A DNA stretch of 64,000 nt from Pseudomonas eutrophicaquae (lineage in GTDB: Bacteria; Pseudomonadota; Gammaproteobacteria; Pseudomonadales; Pseudomonadaceae): assembly GCF_023544715.1 (NCBI RefSeq), contig NZ_JAMJEZ010000003.1:106386-170385 (forward strand), given 5' to 3'. Positions within the stretch are counted from its first letter, which is position 1; every line of letters starts with the position of its first letter. This document shows positions 39,564 through 49,066 of this stretch, in pieces. The position numbers and the translations under genes are program-made. The notes below the pieces were generated by a model. It saw only the letters and a program-made list of their open reading frames with translations, was not told the origin of the DNA and ran no database searches.

Positions 39564-40238
39564 ATGACAGACAAGAAGGCCGTCATCCTGCTCTCCGGGG
39601 GCCTTGATTCGGCCACCGTGCTGGCCATGGCGCGTGCCGAAGGCTATGCCTGCTACACCATGAGTTTTGATTATGGGCAGCGGCATCGTGCCGAGCTGCA
39701 GGCGGCTGAGCGCGTCGCGCACCAGCTGGGCGCCGTGGAGCACAAGGTGGTTGGCATCGACCTCAACGGGATTGGCGGCTCGGCGCTGACCGACAGTTCG
39801 ATCGCCGTCCCCGAGCAGGCCAGCGAAGGTATCCCGATCACCTATGTGCCGGCGCGCAACACCTTGTTCCTGTCGCTGGCGCTGGGCTGGGCCGAGGTGC
39901 TGGGTGCCCGTGACATCTTCATCGGCGTCAATGCGGTGGATTACTCCGGTTATCCGGACTGTCGCCCGGCGTTTATCGAGGCCTTCGAGCGGCTGGCCAA
40001 TCTAGCGACCCGCGAGGGGATCGAGGGTCAGGGCTTTAGGATCCGTGCGCCGCTGCAGTTTCTGTCCAAGGCAGAGATCATCCAGGCGGGGATCGAGCGC
40101 GGTGTGGATTTCGCGCTGACGGTGTCCTGCTATCAGGCTGATGCCGAAGGGCGGGCCTGTGGTCGCTGCGACAGCTGCCGGCTGCGTGCCGCCGGCTTTG
40201 CCGCGGCCGCGGTGGCGGATCCGACCCGCTACGCCTGA
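39564..40238 (+). CDS. queC: 7-cyano-7-deazaguanine synthase
   Basis: The 224-residue enzyme uses ATP and ammonia to turn 7-carboxy-7-deazaguanine into preQ0. The PP-loop is [10 protein letters not shown] (residues ~9-18), and a four-Cys zinc site is formed by Cys in SCYQ plus the CGRCDSC motif near the C-terminus. Start ATG 39564 has CGAGGA upstream. It is co-transcribed with queE. Confidence 0.97.
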   Translation: MTDKKAVILLSGGLDSATVLAMARAEGYACYTMSFDYGQRHRAELQAAERVAHQLGAVEHKVVGIDLNGIGGSALTDSSIAVPEQASEGIPITYVPARNTLFLSLALGWAEVLGARDIFIGVNAVDYSGYPDCRPAFIEAFERLANLATREGIEGQGFRIRAPLQFLSKAEIIQAGIERGVDFALTVSCYQADAEGRACGRCDSCRLRAAGFAAAAVADPTRYA

Positions 40239-40256
40239 AATTTCTTTCGTGAGGTG

Positions 40257-40284
40257 TTGTATTTACCTTGGAAATCAGTAATAT
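40257..40284 (+). promoter_or_regulatory. Promoter of tRNA-Lys
   Basis: TTGTAT (40257-40262), 16-base spacer, TAATAT (40279-40284), followed by a GC-rich CGCCTCGCG discriminator of the kind seen at stringently controlled stable-RNA promoters. Confidence 0.65.
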
Positions 40285-40296
40285 ACGCCTCGCGTT

Positions 40297-40371
40297 GGGT
40301 CGTTAGCTCAGTGGTAGAGCAGTTGGCTTTTAACCAATTGGTCGTAGGTTCGACCCCTACACGACCCACCA
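40297..40371 (+). tRNA. tRNA-Lys (anticodon TTT)
   Basis: A 75-base cloverleaf. The acceptor GGGTCGT (40297-40303) pairs with ACGACCC (40361-40367), discriminator A, encoded CCA at the end. The anticodon loop is CTTTTAA, with TTT at 40329-40331; the T-arm contains GGTTCGACC. Confidence 0.97.
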
Positions 40372-40478
40372 CTTTCCCCTCTGATTCATCACGAATCACT
40401 CCCCTGTGTAATCCCGTCTGGTGTTCTGGAACGGGTCTATACTCCGGTTCCCGCACCCAGCTTTGAGGTGCCGTGAAC

Positions 40479-41537
40479 ATGACACAGATCCCCGAACGTC
40501 TCCTGGTCCAGGCTCATCTGGATGCCAAGCAACCGCGTATTCTGACCGAGCAGGAAATCGCTGATTATCGTCAGGCCATTGCCGCTGAACTCAAGGCGCG
40601 TGATGCGGTACTGGTTGCCCACTACTACACCGATCCGCTGATCCAGGCGCTGGCCGAGGCAACCGGTGGCTGTGTGGCGGATTCACTGGAAATGGCGCGC
40701 TTTGGCAGTCAGCACCCGGCCTCGACCATCGTGGTGGCGGGCGTGAAGTTCATGGGCGAGACCGCCAAGATCCTCAATCCGGAAAAGCGCGTGCTGATGC
40801 CGACACTTGAGGCCACCTGCTCGCTGGATCTGGGCTGCCCGGTCGAGGAGTTTTCCGCCTTCTGTGACCAGCATCCCGACCGTACCGTGGTGGTCTATGC
40901 CAACACCTCGGCGGCCGTCAAGGCACGGGCTGACTGGGTGGTCACCTCCAGCTGTGCCCTGGAAATCGTCGAGAGCCTGATGGACAACGGCGAGAAGATC
41001 CTCTGGGCGCCTGACCAGCATCTGGGGCGCTATATCCAGAAGGAGACCGGGGCTGACATGCTGCTCTGGGAGGGCTCCTGCATCGTTCATGAGGAGTTCA
41101 AGGCCCGTCAGCTGCACGATCTCAAAGCGCTTTATCCAGATGCCGCCGTGCTGGTACACCCGGAGTCGCCCGAGGCGGTGATCGAGCTGGCCGATGCGGT
41201 GGGCTCCACCAGTCAGCTGATCAAGGCCGCCCAGACCCTGCCCAACAACATCTTCATCGTGGCGACCGACCGCGGCATCCTCTACAAGATGCAGCAGTTG
41301 TGCCCGGGCAAGTCCTTTATCGAGGCGCCGACGGCCGGGCAGGGCGCAACCTGCCGTAGCTGTGCGCATTGCCCGTGGATGGCGATGAATACCCTCGAGC
41401 GTACCCTGCAGTGCCTGCAGACGGGCAGCAACGAGATTCAGGTGGACCCGGCCTTGGTGCCGCGTGCCGTGCGGCCGTTGCGCCGCATGCTGGACTTCAC
41501 GCAGGCCCTGCACCTGCAGCAGCACGGCAACACCTGA
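40479..41537 (+). CDS. nadA: Quinolinate synthase A
   Basis: The 352-residue enzyme condenses iminoaspartate (from NadB) with dihydroxyacetone phosphate to quinolinate for NAD synthesis. Three Cys bind the [4Fe-4S] cluster, in [19 protein letters not shown] and [12 protein letters not shown] 40479 is chosen since GAGGTG lies eight bases upstream and the [11 protein letters not shown] start matches Pseudomonas; GTG 40473 is too near the binding site. Confidence 0.97.
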   Translation: MTQIPERLLVQAHLDAKQPRILTEQEIADYRQAIAAELKARDAVLVAHYYTDPLIQALAEATGGCVADSLEMARFGSQHPASTIVVAGVKFMGETAKILNPEKRVLMPTLEATCSLDLGCPVEEFSAFCDQHPDRTVVVYANTSAAVKARADWVVTSSCALEIVESLMDNGEKILWAPDQHLGRYIQKETGADMLLWEGSCIVHEEFKARQLHDLKALYPDAAVLVHPESPEAVIELADAVGSTSQLIKAAQTLPNNIFIVATDRGILYKMQQLCPGKSFIEAPTAGQGATCRSCAHCPWMAMNTLERTLQCLQTGSNEIQVDPALVPRAVRPLRRMLDFTQALHLQQHGNT

Positions 41538-41580
41538 GCCGCGGCGCCCTCACGGGCCGCGTGATGGTATGTGGCCTGCT

Positions 41581-41618
41581 CAAGGGGCTGGCCAGTGCCC
41601 CTTGTGGCGGTCAGCCAC
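41581..41618. terminator. Paired hairpins between convergent nadA and the M48 protease gene
   Basis: CAAGGGGC (41581-41588) pairs with GCCCCTTG (41597-41604). Directly after, GTGGC (41604-41608) pairs with GCCAC (41614-41618) and is followed by ACTTCTTT. The second would serve as a weak terminator for nadA. Confidence 0.45.
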
Positions 41619-41624
41619 ACTTCT

Positions 41625-43058
41625 TTAGCGCAGCAGACCTTCCACCGCGCGCTGCTCGGCCTGCAGCGCGTCATAGCGGGCGTCGATGCGCGCTGCCAGC
41701 GGGAAGTTGCTGGCGGCCCGGCGCCGGGCAAAGTCCAGCTGCTCAAGCGCCTGCGGGTAATCGCCGACCAGGGCAAAGTACTCGGCGCGCGCCTGATGCA
41801 CGCCAATGATGTTCCCGGACAGGCCGCGGGTTTCCGCCTGCAGGTACCACAGCGCGCTATCCCCCGGTCGGTCGGCCAGCAGGGTATCCAGGGTGCGCTC
41901 GGCTTCACGCACCTGGCCCTGCTTGAGCTGCAGCTGTGCCTGTTGTCGGCGCAGCGGGTAGCTGGAGGGCTGGCGGGCCAGCAGGCGATTCAGGCGCTGC
42001 GCGGCGTCTGTCAGGCGGTTGCCAGCGATGTCCAGCTCGATCAGGGCCAGATGGTAGAGCGGCTCCTCGGGGCTTTCGCTGAGCAAGGTCTGCAGCTCGC
42101 GCCGCGCCTCGGCCGACTGCCCGGCGCGGCTGTGGGCCAGTGCCAGGCCATAGCGGGCGGCCGCATCCTGGGCATTCTCATCAAGGCGAGCGCGAAAACG
42201 CCGCAGCGCAAGGCCAGGGGTGGTCTCGTAATGCAGCTGCAGGCGGGCGCGCATGCGCTGGTACTCCAGGCTGTCCTGCCGGCCGCTGGCGGGCAGCTGC
42301 TCGGCGCGGTTGCGCGTGTCCGCCACCCGTGACTCGCTGAGCGGGTGGGTGAGCAGAAACTCCGGCGGCACCCGGCTGTAGCGGTACTGGCGCACCAGGC
42401 GCTCGAACATGTCCGGCATGCTGCGCGGGTCAAAGCCGGCCCGCTGCAGGTTGAGCAGGCCGATGCGGTCAGCCTCCTGCTCGTTCTGCCGCGAGAAGCT
42501 GCGCTGTGCCTGAATGGCCGCTGCCTGGGTCGAGGCGATGGCTGCGATGCCGGCATCGCCAGCGCCGGCCGCCGCGGCGACCACGCCGGCCAGCATGGCG
42601 GCCATCAGTGGCACCTGCAGGCGGCGCTGCTCCTCAAGGCCGCGTGCAAAGTGCCGCTGCGAGAGGTGCGCCAGTTCGTGGGCCATCACCGAGGCGTATT
42701 CACCTTCAGTCTCGGCATGCAGAAACAGCCCGCCATTCACGCCGACCACCCCGCCAGGCACTGCGAAAGCGTTGAGCTGCGGACTGTCCAGCAGCACGAA
42801 CACCAGACGGCGATCCTCCAGCTGGCTGGTTTCGGCCAGCCGGTAGACGCTGCGCTCGACGTAGTCGCTCAGCAGTGGATCATCCAGCGTGCGCACCTGG
42901 CCGCGCAGCATGCTCAGCCAGGCCCGGCCGAGCTGGTGTTCCTGCTCGGGCGAGACGATCGCCGAGCTGGCATCGCCCAGAGAAGGCAATGGGCTGGCCG
43001 GCAGCGGTGTCGCCAGCAGGCAGGCCAGCGCCAGCAGGGCAGGACGTAGATCGGGCAT
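41625..43058 (-). CDS. M48 family periplasmic metalloprotease with TPR domain (BepA/YfgC-like)
   Basis: The 477-residue precursor has a signal peptide (cleavage near residue 22), the zinc motif HELAH (HExxH) in VMAHELAHLSQRH, and the third ligand Glu in the NEQEADRIGL stretch. The C-terminal 180 residues hold several TPR units. BepA in E. coli helps assemble or degrade LptD and other outer-membrane proteins through the Bam complex. ATG 43058 gives a proper signal sequence. It is divergent from the TusA-like gene. Confidence 0.93.
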   Translation of the reverse strand: MPDLRPALLALACLLATPLPASPLPSLGDASSAIVSPEQEHQLGRAWLSMLRGQVRTLDDPLLSDYVERSVYRLAETSQLEDRRLVFVLLDSPQLNAFAVPGGVVGVNGGLFLHAETEGEYASVMAHELAHLSQRHFARGLEEQRRLQVPLMAAMLAGVVAAAAGAGDAGIAAIASTQAAAIQAQRSFSRQNEQEADRIGLLNLQRAGFDPRSMPDMFERLVRQYRYSRVPPEFLLTHPLSESRVADTRNRAEQLPASGRQDSLEYQRMRARLQLHYETTPGLALRRFRARLDENAQDAAARYGLALAHSRAGQSAEARRELQTLLSESPEEPLYHLALIELDIAGNRLTDAAQRLNRLLARQPSSYPLRRQQAQLQLKQGQVREAERTLDTLLADRPGDSALWYLQAETRGLSGNIIGVHQARAEYFALVGDYPQALEQLDFARRRAASNFPLAARIDARYDALQAEQRAVEGLLR

Positions 43059-43165
43059 GATGAAGCCGCTCACAGAAAGGCAGACCGCTACTCTAGCCCT
43101 AGTCATTGGCGGCTGGCCAGTCAGGGGGGGCTTGGGTATGCTGCGCCGATTTGCGGGGATGCATG

Positions 43166-43417
43166 ATGAGCGAGACTGAGCGGCCACTGCCGCCTTTTGA
43201 TGCCGAGCTGGATGCGCGGGGGCTGAACTGCCCGCTGCCGCTGCTCAAGGCCAAACTCGAGCTCAACCGCCTGCCCAGCGGGGCGGTGCTCAAGGTGTTG
43301 GCCACCGATGCCGGCTCCCAGCGCGACCTGCGAGCCTTCGCCCGGCTGGCAGGGCATCAGCTGCTGCACGAGGATCAGCTTGAGGGCTGCTTCCGCTACT
43401 GGCTGTGCAAGGCCTGA
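43166..43417 (+). CDS. TusA/SirA-family sulfur carrier protein
   Basis: The 83-residue protein has the family CPxP motif in DARGLNCPLPLLKAK with the persulfide-carrying Cys near residue 20. TusA-like proteins pass sulfur to thiolation or cofactor pathways. The P. aeruginosa gene I believe to be its counterpart (PA1006, recalled) is needed for molybdenum cofactor balance and nitrate respiration. ATG 43166 is preferred to 43163 for spacing from GGGG. It lies 41 bases before perM, in an operon common in pseudomonads. Confidence 0.9.
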   Translation: MSETERPLPPFDAELDARGLNCPLPLLKAKLELNRLPSGAVLKVLATDAGSQRDLRAFARLAGHQLLHEDQLEGCFRYWLCKA

Positions 43418-43458
43418 AGGCGCTGCGCAACCTGCTTGGGATGGAGTGAGGAATACCG

Positions 43459-44532
43459 ATGCTTTCGGTCGTGCGTGACTGGTTCTACCGCTATCTCTCC
43501 GATGAAGAGGCCGTGGTACTGGGCGTGATCCTGGTGCTGGGTTTTAGCGCGATTCTCACCCTGGGCGGTATGCTGGCGCCGGTGCTGGCCGGGCTGGTGC
43601 TGGCCTTTCTGATGCAGGGGCTGGTCGGGACGCTGGAGCGCCTGAGAGCGCCCCACGGGCTGGCGGTCTGGACGGTGTTTGCGCTGTTCGTCGCGGCGCT
43701 GGCGGTGGTCTTGCTGCTGCTGGTGCCCTTGTTCTGGCGGCAGCTGTTGACCCTGTTCAACGAGCTGCCGCGCATGCTGGGTGAATGGCAGAGCATGCTG
43801 TTGCTTCTACCTGAGCGCTATCCGCAACTGGTCACCGAGGAGCAGATCCTGCGCGGCATCGAGGCGGCGCGCGGCGAGCTGGGCCGGGTTGGCCAGTGGC
43901 TGCTGTCCTGGTCGCTGGCCAGTGTGTCGATTCTGGTCACCATGATGATCTACCTGGTGCTGGTGCCGATCCTGGTGTTCTTCTTCCTCAAGGATCGCCA
44001 GCAGATCGTGCGCTGGTTCATCGGTTATCTGCCCCGGCAGCGCGGTCTGATGACCCGGGTCTGGCAGGAAATGAACCTGCAGATTGCCAACTACATCCGC
44101 GGCAAGGTGATCGAGATCGTCATCACCGGCGGGGTCACCTACGTGGCCTTTGCCGTGCTCGGCCTCAACTACGCGGCATTGCTGGCGCTGCTGGTCGGCT
44201 TGTCCGTGGTGGTGCCTTATGTCGGGGCGGTGGTCGTTACGGTTCCGGTGGCGCTGATCGGCCTGTTTCAGTGGGGCTGGGGCGATCAGTTTATCTACCT
44301 GATGCTCGCTTACGGGATCATCCAGGCGCTGGATGGCAACGTGCTGGTGCCGCTGCTGTTCTCCGAGGCGGTCAACCTGCACCCGGTGGCGATCATCTGC
44401 GCGGTGCTGCTGTGTGGCGGGCTGTGGGGGTTCTGGGGGGTGTTCTTTGCCATCCCGCTGGCCACCCTGTTCAAGGCGCTGCTCAACGCCTGGCCGCGGC
44501 GGGTGCGCGACAGTCTGTCAACGCAAGACTGA
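43459..44532 (+). CDS. PerM/AI-2E-transporter family membrane protein
   Basis: The 357-residue polytopic protein has about eight helices, with the family's paired N-terminal segments (residues ~20-40 and 45-65, 70-95), a cytoplasmic-facing loop (100-150) and a C-terminal bundle (150-345) including VVPYVGAVVVTVP. The family includes TqsA (autoinducer-2 export), sodium/proton antiporters and PerM of unknown role. The sequence cannot decide between them. It converges with bcp across a shared terminator. Confidence 0.9.
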   Translation: MLSVVRDWFYRYLSDEEAVVLGVILVLGFSAILTLGGMLAPVLAGLVLAFLMQGLVGTLERLRAPHGLAVWTVFALFVAALAVVLLLLVPLFWRQLLTLFNELPRMLGEWQSMLLLLPERYPQLVTEEQILRGIEAARGELGRVGQWLLSWSLASVSILVTMMIYLVLVPILVFFFLKDRQQIVRWFIGYLPRQRGLMTRVWQEMNLQIANYIRGKVIEIVITGGVTYVAFAVLGLNYAALLALLVGLSVVVPYVGAVVVTVPVALIGLFQWGWGDQFIYLMLAYGIIQALDGNVLVPLLFSEAVNLHPVAIICAVLLCGGLWGFWGVFFAIPLATLFKALLNAWPRRVRDSLSTQD

Positions 44533-44550
44533 GGCGCCGCTGCTCAGCAA

Positions 44551-44572
44551 AACCCCGCCATCTGGCGGGGTT
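44551..44572. terminator. Bidirectional terminator between perM-like gene and bcp
   Basis: AACCCCGCCA (44551-44560) pairs with TGGCGGGGTT (44563-44572). A CAAAA run on the left gives TTTTG for the minus-strand bcp transcript; the right side has TTCGTCTAAT for the plus strand. Confidence 0.75.
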
Positions 44573-44579
44573 CGTCTAA

Positions 44580-45056
44580 TTACTCTCCGGCGTGTAGGGC
44601 GCGGGCTGCGTCGAGTACCGCTTCGGCATGCCCGGGTACCTTGACGCCCCGCCACTCGTGGCGCAGCACGCCCTGGGCGTCGATCAGGAAGGTGCTGCGC
44701 TCGATGCCCAGGTACTCCTTGCCATAGAGTTTCTTCGGCTTGATCACCGCAAACAGCTGGCAGAGCTGCTCATCGGCATCGCTGATCAGCTCGAAGGGGA
44801 AGCCCTGCTTGGCCTTGAAGTTTTCATGGGTGCGCAGGCTGTCGCGCGAGACGCCGAAAATCTGCGTGTTGGTGGCAGCAAAGGCGTCATGCAAGTCGCG
44901 GAAGTTCTGCCCCTCGGTCGTGCAGCCCGGGGTGTTGTCCTTGGGATAGAAGTACAGGACCACCTGGCGACCGAGCAGGGCGTCACGGTTCAGGTGCTGG
45001 CCGCTGGTGGCTGAAACCTGGAAGTCCGGGGCGGGGGTGTCGAGGGCTACGGACAT
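44580..45056 (-). CDS. bcp: Thioredoxin-dependent peroxiredoxin Bcp (PrxQ)
   Basis: The 158-residue peroxidase reduces hydrogen and organic peroxides. The peroxidatic Cys is in [14 protein letters not shown]. The resolving Cys five residues later, present in E. coli Bcp, is absent (Gln-Asn there), so this is the kind that resolves through another Cys or an external thiol. The single further Cys in [10 protein letters not shown] is a candidate. ATG 45056 has AAGGAG nine bases upstream. Probably transcribed with gcvR, 23 bases before it. Confidence 0.95.
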   Translation of the reverse strand: MSVALDTPAPDFQVSATSGQHLNRDALLGRQVVLYFYPKDNTPGCTTEGQNFRDLHDAFAATNTQIFGVSRDSLRTHENFKAKQGFPFELISDADEQLCQLFAVIKPKKLYGKEYLGIERSTFLIDAQGVLRHEWRGVKVPGHAEAVLDAARALHAGE

Positions 45057-45079
45057 GGCGAGAGCTCCTTGTAACGGGG

Positions 45080-45637
45080 TCAGAGATTCTGCGGCCGCCA
45101 CGGCTCGAGCAGGGCGTCCAGGTTGAGGGCTTCGGCAAAGTCGAGGAACTGGTCGCGCAGCCAGCTGATCTGGGTGCCCGGCGGGAGGGTCACGGTGATG
45201 GTGGCATTGAGCAGCGCTGCACCGGTCTGCGGCGCCTCGAAGGTGTCGCAGACCAGGTTCTCAAGCTCCACCTGATGATCGCGGAAGAACTGGCACAGCT
45301 CCCCCAGGATGTCCGGGCGATAGGCAGCGCTGACGTAGGCCACATAAGGCAGGGCATTGGGGCGCGGATCGGCCGCGGCACTGCGCAGGGCGTTGATGCT
45401 CAGCTGATGGCGCTTGGCCAGGGTCGGCAGGCTGGCTTCAAGGCGCGCCAGTCCATCCCAGCCGCCGGTCACCTGCAGGATCAGCGCGCTGTATTCACCG
45501 TGACGGCTCAGGCGGCTGCTGACCACATTGCAGCGGCACTCCATGCAGGTGCGGCACAGGAGGCTGGCCAGTTCGGAGGGCGAGGTGCCCATGGCACTGA
45601 TCACCAGGGACTGTTCACGGGGAGGGGTAACGGACAT
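45080..45637 (-). CDS. gcvR: Glycine cleavage system regulator GcvR-like, double ACT domain
   Basis: The 185-residue protein consists of two ACT domains (about 8-85 and 95-175) with [18 protein letters not shown] as the first strand-helix. In E. coli GcvR binds GcvA and represses the glycine cleavage operon when glycine is low. [10 protein letters not shown] cluster in the first domain is a Pseudomonas-type feature and might bind metal or be redox-active; that is inference. Divergent from dapA. Confidence 0.9.
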   Translation of the reverse strand: MSVTPPREQSLVISAMGTSPSELASLLCRTCMECRCNVVSSRLSRHGEYSALILQVTGGWDGLARLEASLPTLAKRHQLSINALRSAAADPRPNALPYVAYVSAAYRPDILGELCQFFRDHQVELENLVCDTFEAPQTGAALLNATITVTLPPGTQISWLRDQFLDFAEALNLDALLEPWRPQNL

Positions 45638-45808
45638 GCGTGGTTCCTGCAGCTAAAGAGTGCCGACAGCCGGGTGTCGACAGGGTGCGAAAGGGTAGCG
45701 AAAAGCGCTGCCAAGGGGAATGCCTGCACCGGGATGGCCCGCTTGTGCAAGCCTGGAGCCATCAGTACCATGGCGGCTTTCTCTATTGCGAGTGGCAGGG
45801 GTGGTTGC

Positions 45809-46687
45809 ATGATTTCCGGCAGCATTGTGGCATTGGTTACGCCCATGGATGCACAGGGCGCCCTGGATTGGGAGAGCCTGACCCAGCTGGTGGATTTCCA
45901 TGTTCGCGAGGGCACCCACGCCATCGTTGCGGTCGGCACCACCGGTGAGTCGGCGACTCTGGATGTCGATGAGCATGTGGCGGTGATCCGCCATGTGGTG
46001 CGCGAGGTGGCCGGGCGCATTCCGGTGATTGCCGGCACCGGCGCCAACTCGACCCGCGAAGCTATCGAGCTGACCGCCTCGGCCAAGGCCGCGGGCGCAG
46101 ATGCCTGCCTGCTGGTCACTCCCTACTACAACAAGCCGACCCAGGAAGGCCTGTACCTGCACCACAAGGCCATCGCCGAGGCGGTGGCCATTCCACAGAT
46201 CCTCTACAACGTACCCGGGCGCACCGCCTGCGACATGCTGGCGGATACCGTGGCGCGCCTGTCTTCTGTGCCCAACATCATTGGCGTCAAGGAGGCCACC
46301 GGCAACCTTGAGCGTGCCCGTGAGGTGCTGGACAAGGTCGCAGCGGATTTCCTGGTCTACTCCGGTGACGATGCAACCGCCGTCGAGCTGATGCTGATGG
46401 GCGGCAAGGGCAACATCTCGGTGACCGCCAACGTCGCCCCGCGCGCGATGAGCGAGCTGTGCGTGGCGGCCATGCGCGGTGACGCGGAGACGGCGCGTGC
46501 CATCAACCAGCGCCTGATGCCGCTGCACCAGCAGCTGTTCTGCGAAGCCAACCCGATCCCGGTGAAGTTCGCCCTGCATGAGATGGGCCTGATTCCGGCC
46601 GGCATTCGTCTGCCGCTGACCTGGCTCAGCCAGGGCTGCCATGAGCCGCTGCGCCAGGCCATGCGCCAGTCCGGTGTACTGGCCTGA
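45809..46687 (+). CDS. dapA: 4-hydroxy-tetrahydrodipicolinate synthase
   Basis: The 292-residue TIM-barrel enzyme condenses pyruvate with aspartate semialdehyde in lysine and diaminopimelate synthesis. The Schiff-base Lys is in GVKEATGNL (Lys161 region), the catalytic Tyr in [10 protein letters not shown] (Tyr133 region), and TTGES is the substrate loop. ATG 45809 gives [13 protein letters not shown], the usual start. BamC follows 16 bases later, a common gammaproteobacterial pairing. Confidence 0.97.
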   Translation: MISGSIVALVTPMDAQGALDWESLTQLVDFHVREGTHAIVAVGTTGESATLDVDEHVAVIRHVVREVAGRIPVIAGTGANSTREAIELTASAKAAGADACLLVTPYYNKPTQEGLYLHHKAIAEAVAIPQILYNVPGRTACDMLADTVARLSSVPNIIGVKEATGNLERAREVLDKVAADFLVYSGDDATAVELMLMGGKGNISVTANVAPRAMSELCVAAMRGDAETARAINQRLMPLHQQLFCEANPIPVKFALHEMGLIPAGIRLPLTWLSQGCHEPLRQAMRQSGVLA

Positions 46688-46703
46688 TCGACGGAGAACA
46701 TGC

Positions 46704-47768
46704 ATGAAGCGACTGGCCGGTTTTTCCGTCCTTGCCCTGACCCTGGCAACCACCAGCGGCTGCGGCTGGCTGTGGGGTGAAGAGGGCTATTTCCGCGATC
46801 GCGGCAGCGATTACCTGACGGCGCGTGAAACACCGCCGATGCAGGTGCCCGAGGATGCGCGTACCCGCCGCCTCGATCCACTGCTGCCGGTGCCCCCGGC
46901 GATTGCATTGCCTGAAGGGCGCACCGCGTTTGAGATTCCGCGCCCGCAAGCGCTGGGTATAGATGCCCAGGCGGGTGCCTTCAGCCTGCAGACCAGTGGC
47001 GAGCGCCGCTGGCTGCTGGCGCAGATTCCTCCCGCTCAGGTCTGGCCGCAGGCGCGCGCTTTCTTCGATGAGCTGGGCCTGCCGGTGGCCAGCGAGCGCC
47101 CCGAGCGCGGTGAGCTGATCAGCGCCTGGAGCGTCTTGCCGCGCGGCTTCCAGCGTCACCTGCGTGACGAGAGCGCCGAGGCCAGCCTTCGCCTGCGCAT
47201 CGAGCCGGGTGTACAGCGCAACAGCAGCGAAATCTTCCTCGCCAGCAACCTACGCCCTGCCGGCAGTGTCGCCGTGCCCGAATGGCCGCGCCGCTCGCCC
47301 GCCCCGGCGCTGGAGCATGCGCTGCTCGAGCAGCTGCTGGAGCACCTCAACAGCGATGCGGGACGTGCCAGCAGTGTGTCCTTGCTGGCCGAGCGCCGCT
47401 TTGATGCCCCGTCACGGGTGCGTCTGGCCAATGATGCCAACGGGCAGCCGCTGCTGCTGATGGTCACCGATACCGACCGGGCCTGGTCGGCCCTGGGCCG
47501 TGCCCTGCAGGCCGCTGACATTCGCATTGATGACCTGGATCGCAGCCGCCGCCTGTACTTCATCGACCTGGCTGCCGACAGTGACGGACGTCCGGGCTTG
47601 CTCTCGCGCCTGCTCGGGCGTGGCGAGGAGCGTAGCGAGCGCTATCAGCTGAGCCTGACGCCGATGGCTTCGGGCGTGCAGGTCAGCCTGCGCGAGGACG
47701 CCGATACGCCGGCCCCGGCCGATGTGGCGCGCCGCGTGCTGTCTTTGCTGCAGGAAAAACTCAACTAA
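46704..47768 (+). CDS. bamC: Outer-membrane assembly lipoprotein BamC (NlpB)
   Basis: The 354-residue lipoprotein has a lipobox ending TSGC (Cys20), the unstructured N-terminal lasso that wraps BamD (containing [16 protein letters not shown], residues ~36-52), then two helix-grip domains (~100-215 and ~240-350). It stabilises the BamABCDE complex. ATG 46704 is preferred; GGAG lies about eight bases upstream. In P. aeruginosa another gene (a beta-lactamase fold protein, as I recall) lies between it and purC; here it does not. Confidence 0.92.
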   Translation: MKRLAGFSVLALTLATTSGCGWLWGEEGYFRDRGSDYLTARETPPMQVPEDARTRRLDPLLPVPPAIALPEGRTAFEIPRPQALGIDAQAGAFSLQTSGERRWLLAQIPPAQVWPQARAFFDELGLPVASERPERGELISAWSVLPRGFQRHLRDESAEASLRLRIEPGVQRNSSEIFLASNLRPAGSVAVPEWPRRSPAPALEHALLEQLLEHLNSDAGRASSVSLLAERRFDAPSRVRLANDANGQPLLLMVTDTDRAWSALGRALQAADIRIDDLDRSRRLYFIDLAADSDGRPGLLSRLLGRGEERSERYQLSLTPMASGVQVSLREDADTPAPADVARRVLSLLQEKLN

Positions 47769-47798
47769 GCGAGCAGCCGCGACCACGACTGCCAGCGA

Positions 47799-47832
47799 CG
47801 GGCGAAACCTCTGGGTTTCGCCCGTTCCTTTT
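47799..47832 (+). terminator. Rho-independent terminator after bamC
   Basis: CGGGCGAAACC (47799-47809) pairs perfectly with GGTTTCGCCCG (47814-47824), followed by TTCCTTTT. It separates dapA-bamC from purC. Confidence 0.85.
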
Positions 47833-47851
47833 CAGATACGGAACCGCCGAC

Positions 47852-48721
47852 ATGACGACACCCACCACCCTGAGCCTCAAGAAGATCTACTCGGGCAAGG
47901 TCCGCGACCTCTATGAAATCGACGATCAGCGCATGCTGATGGTGGCCAGCGATCGTCTGTCGGCGTTCGACGTGATCCTTGAGGAGCCGATTCCGGAAAA
48001 GGGCAAGATCCTCACCGCGATCTCTAACTTCTGGTTCGACAAGCTCAAAGATCTGGTACCCAACCACTTCACCGGCGACAAGGTCGAGGACGTGGTGCCC
48101 GCCGCTGAACTGCCGCTGGTAGAGGGCCGTGCGGTGGTGGCCAAGCGTCTTGCGCCGGTGCCGGTGGAGGCCATCGTGCGCGGCTACCTGGTCGGCTCGG
48201 GCTGGAAGGAATACCAGCAGAGCGGCACCGTCTGCGGCATCGCCCTGCCGGCCGGACTCAAGGAGGCGGCCCGTCTGCCTGAGCCGATCTTCACCCCCTC
48301 GACCAAGGCGGCGGTCGGTGATCATGACGAGAACATCTCCTTTGCCCAGTGCGAGGCGCTGATCGGCGCTGAACTGGCGGCCAAGGTGCGCGACACCGCG
48401 ATTGCCCTGTACCGCGCCGCGGTCGAGTACGCGGCGACCCGCGGCATCATCATTGCCGATACCAAGTTCGAGTTCGGCCTTGATGAGAACGGCACCCTGA
48501 CCCTGATGGACGAGGCACTGACCCCGGACTCCAGCCGTTTCTGGCCGGCCGACAGCTACGCCGAAGGCAGCAATCCGCCGAGTTTCGACAAGCAGTTCGT
48601 CCGTGACTGGCTGGAATCCACCGGCTGGAACAAGCAGCCGCCAGCCCCGGCCGTCCCGGCCGAGGTGGCGCAGAAAACGGCCGACAAGTACCGCGAAGCC
48701 CTGACGCGCCTGACCCGCTGA
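47852..48721 (+). CDS. purC: SAICAR synthase, long form
   Basis: The 289-residue enzyme adds aspartate to CAIR in purine synthesis. Motifs include [11 protein letters not shown] (ATP loop), [23 protein letters not shown] and [11 protein letters not shown]. This is the roughly 290-residue type found in betaproteobacteria and fungi (ADE1-like). The P. aeruginosa enzyme at the matching place is about 236 residues and starts quite differently. ACGGAA precedes the ATG. Functional assignment is secure; its origin is discussed in the findings. Confidence 0.96.
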   Translation: MTTPTTLSLKKIYSGKVRDLYEIDDQRMLMVASDRLSAFDVILEEPIPEKGKILTAISNFWFDKLKDLVPNHFTGDKVEDVVPAAELPLVEGRAVVAKRLAPVPVEAIVRGYLVGSGWKEYQQSGTVCGIALPAGLKEAARLPEPIFTPSTKAAVGDHDENISFAQCEALIGAELAAKVRDTAIALYRAAVEYAATRGIIIADTKFEFGLDENGTLTLMDEALTPDSSRFWPADSYAEGSNPPSFDKQFVRDWLESTGWNKQPPAPAVPAEVAQKTADKYREALTRLTR

Positions 48722-48771
48722 AACCCGTCAGCGCGCCAGCGGCGGATTCGGCAAAAAAGTGTCCGCAGGGC

Positions 48772-48799
48772 TTGCCAAGAGCGTTCAGGCTGTTATGAT
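48772..48799 (+). promoter_or_regulatory. Promoter of tRNA-Ser
   Basis: TTGCCA (48772-48777), 16-base spacer, TATGAT (48794-48799), then the GC-rich CGCGCCGAC discriminator, 13 bases before the tRNA. Confidence 0.7.
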
Positions 48800-48812
48800 G
48801 CGCGCCGACTTG

Positions 48813-48902
48813 GGGGAGATGCCGGAGTGGTCGAACGGGACGGATTCGAAATCCGTTGTATCCGCGAGGGTACCTAGGGTTCGAATCCCTATCTCCCCGC
48901 CA
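48813..48902 (+). tRNA. tRNA-Ser (anticodon CGA)
   Basis: A 90-base tRNA with a long variable arm, as serine tRNAs have. GGGGAGA (48813-48819) pairs with TCTCCCC (48892-48898); discriminator G and encoded CCA follow. The anticodon loop TTCGAAA has CGA at 48847-48849. The T-loop contains GGTTCGAATCC. Confidence 0.97.
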
Positions 48903-48906
48903 TATA

Positions 48907-48943
48907 AAACACAAAAGCCCCGGACTCCGGGGCTTTTGTGTTT
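48907..48943 (+). terminator. Rho-independent terminator after tRNA-Ser
   Basis: A 17-base perfect stem (48907-48923 with 48927-48943) has GCCCCGG next to the loop and A/T-rich outer parts, starting five bases past the tRNA end. Confidence 0.9.
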
Positions 48944-49066
48944 CTAAGGGCTTTATCCCTGATCAGGGCAACTGCGTCGGCGCCGTGGTGCAAGACGCTG
49001 CAGCCCAAGCCGTGTGGCCTTCCTGAGCCTGGCGCTCAAAAGACTTCGAACAGGCCCTTGCCCGCC

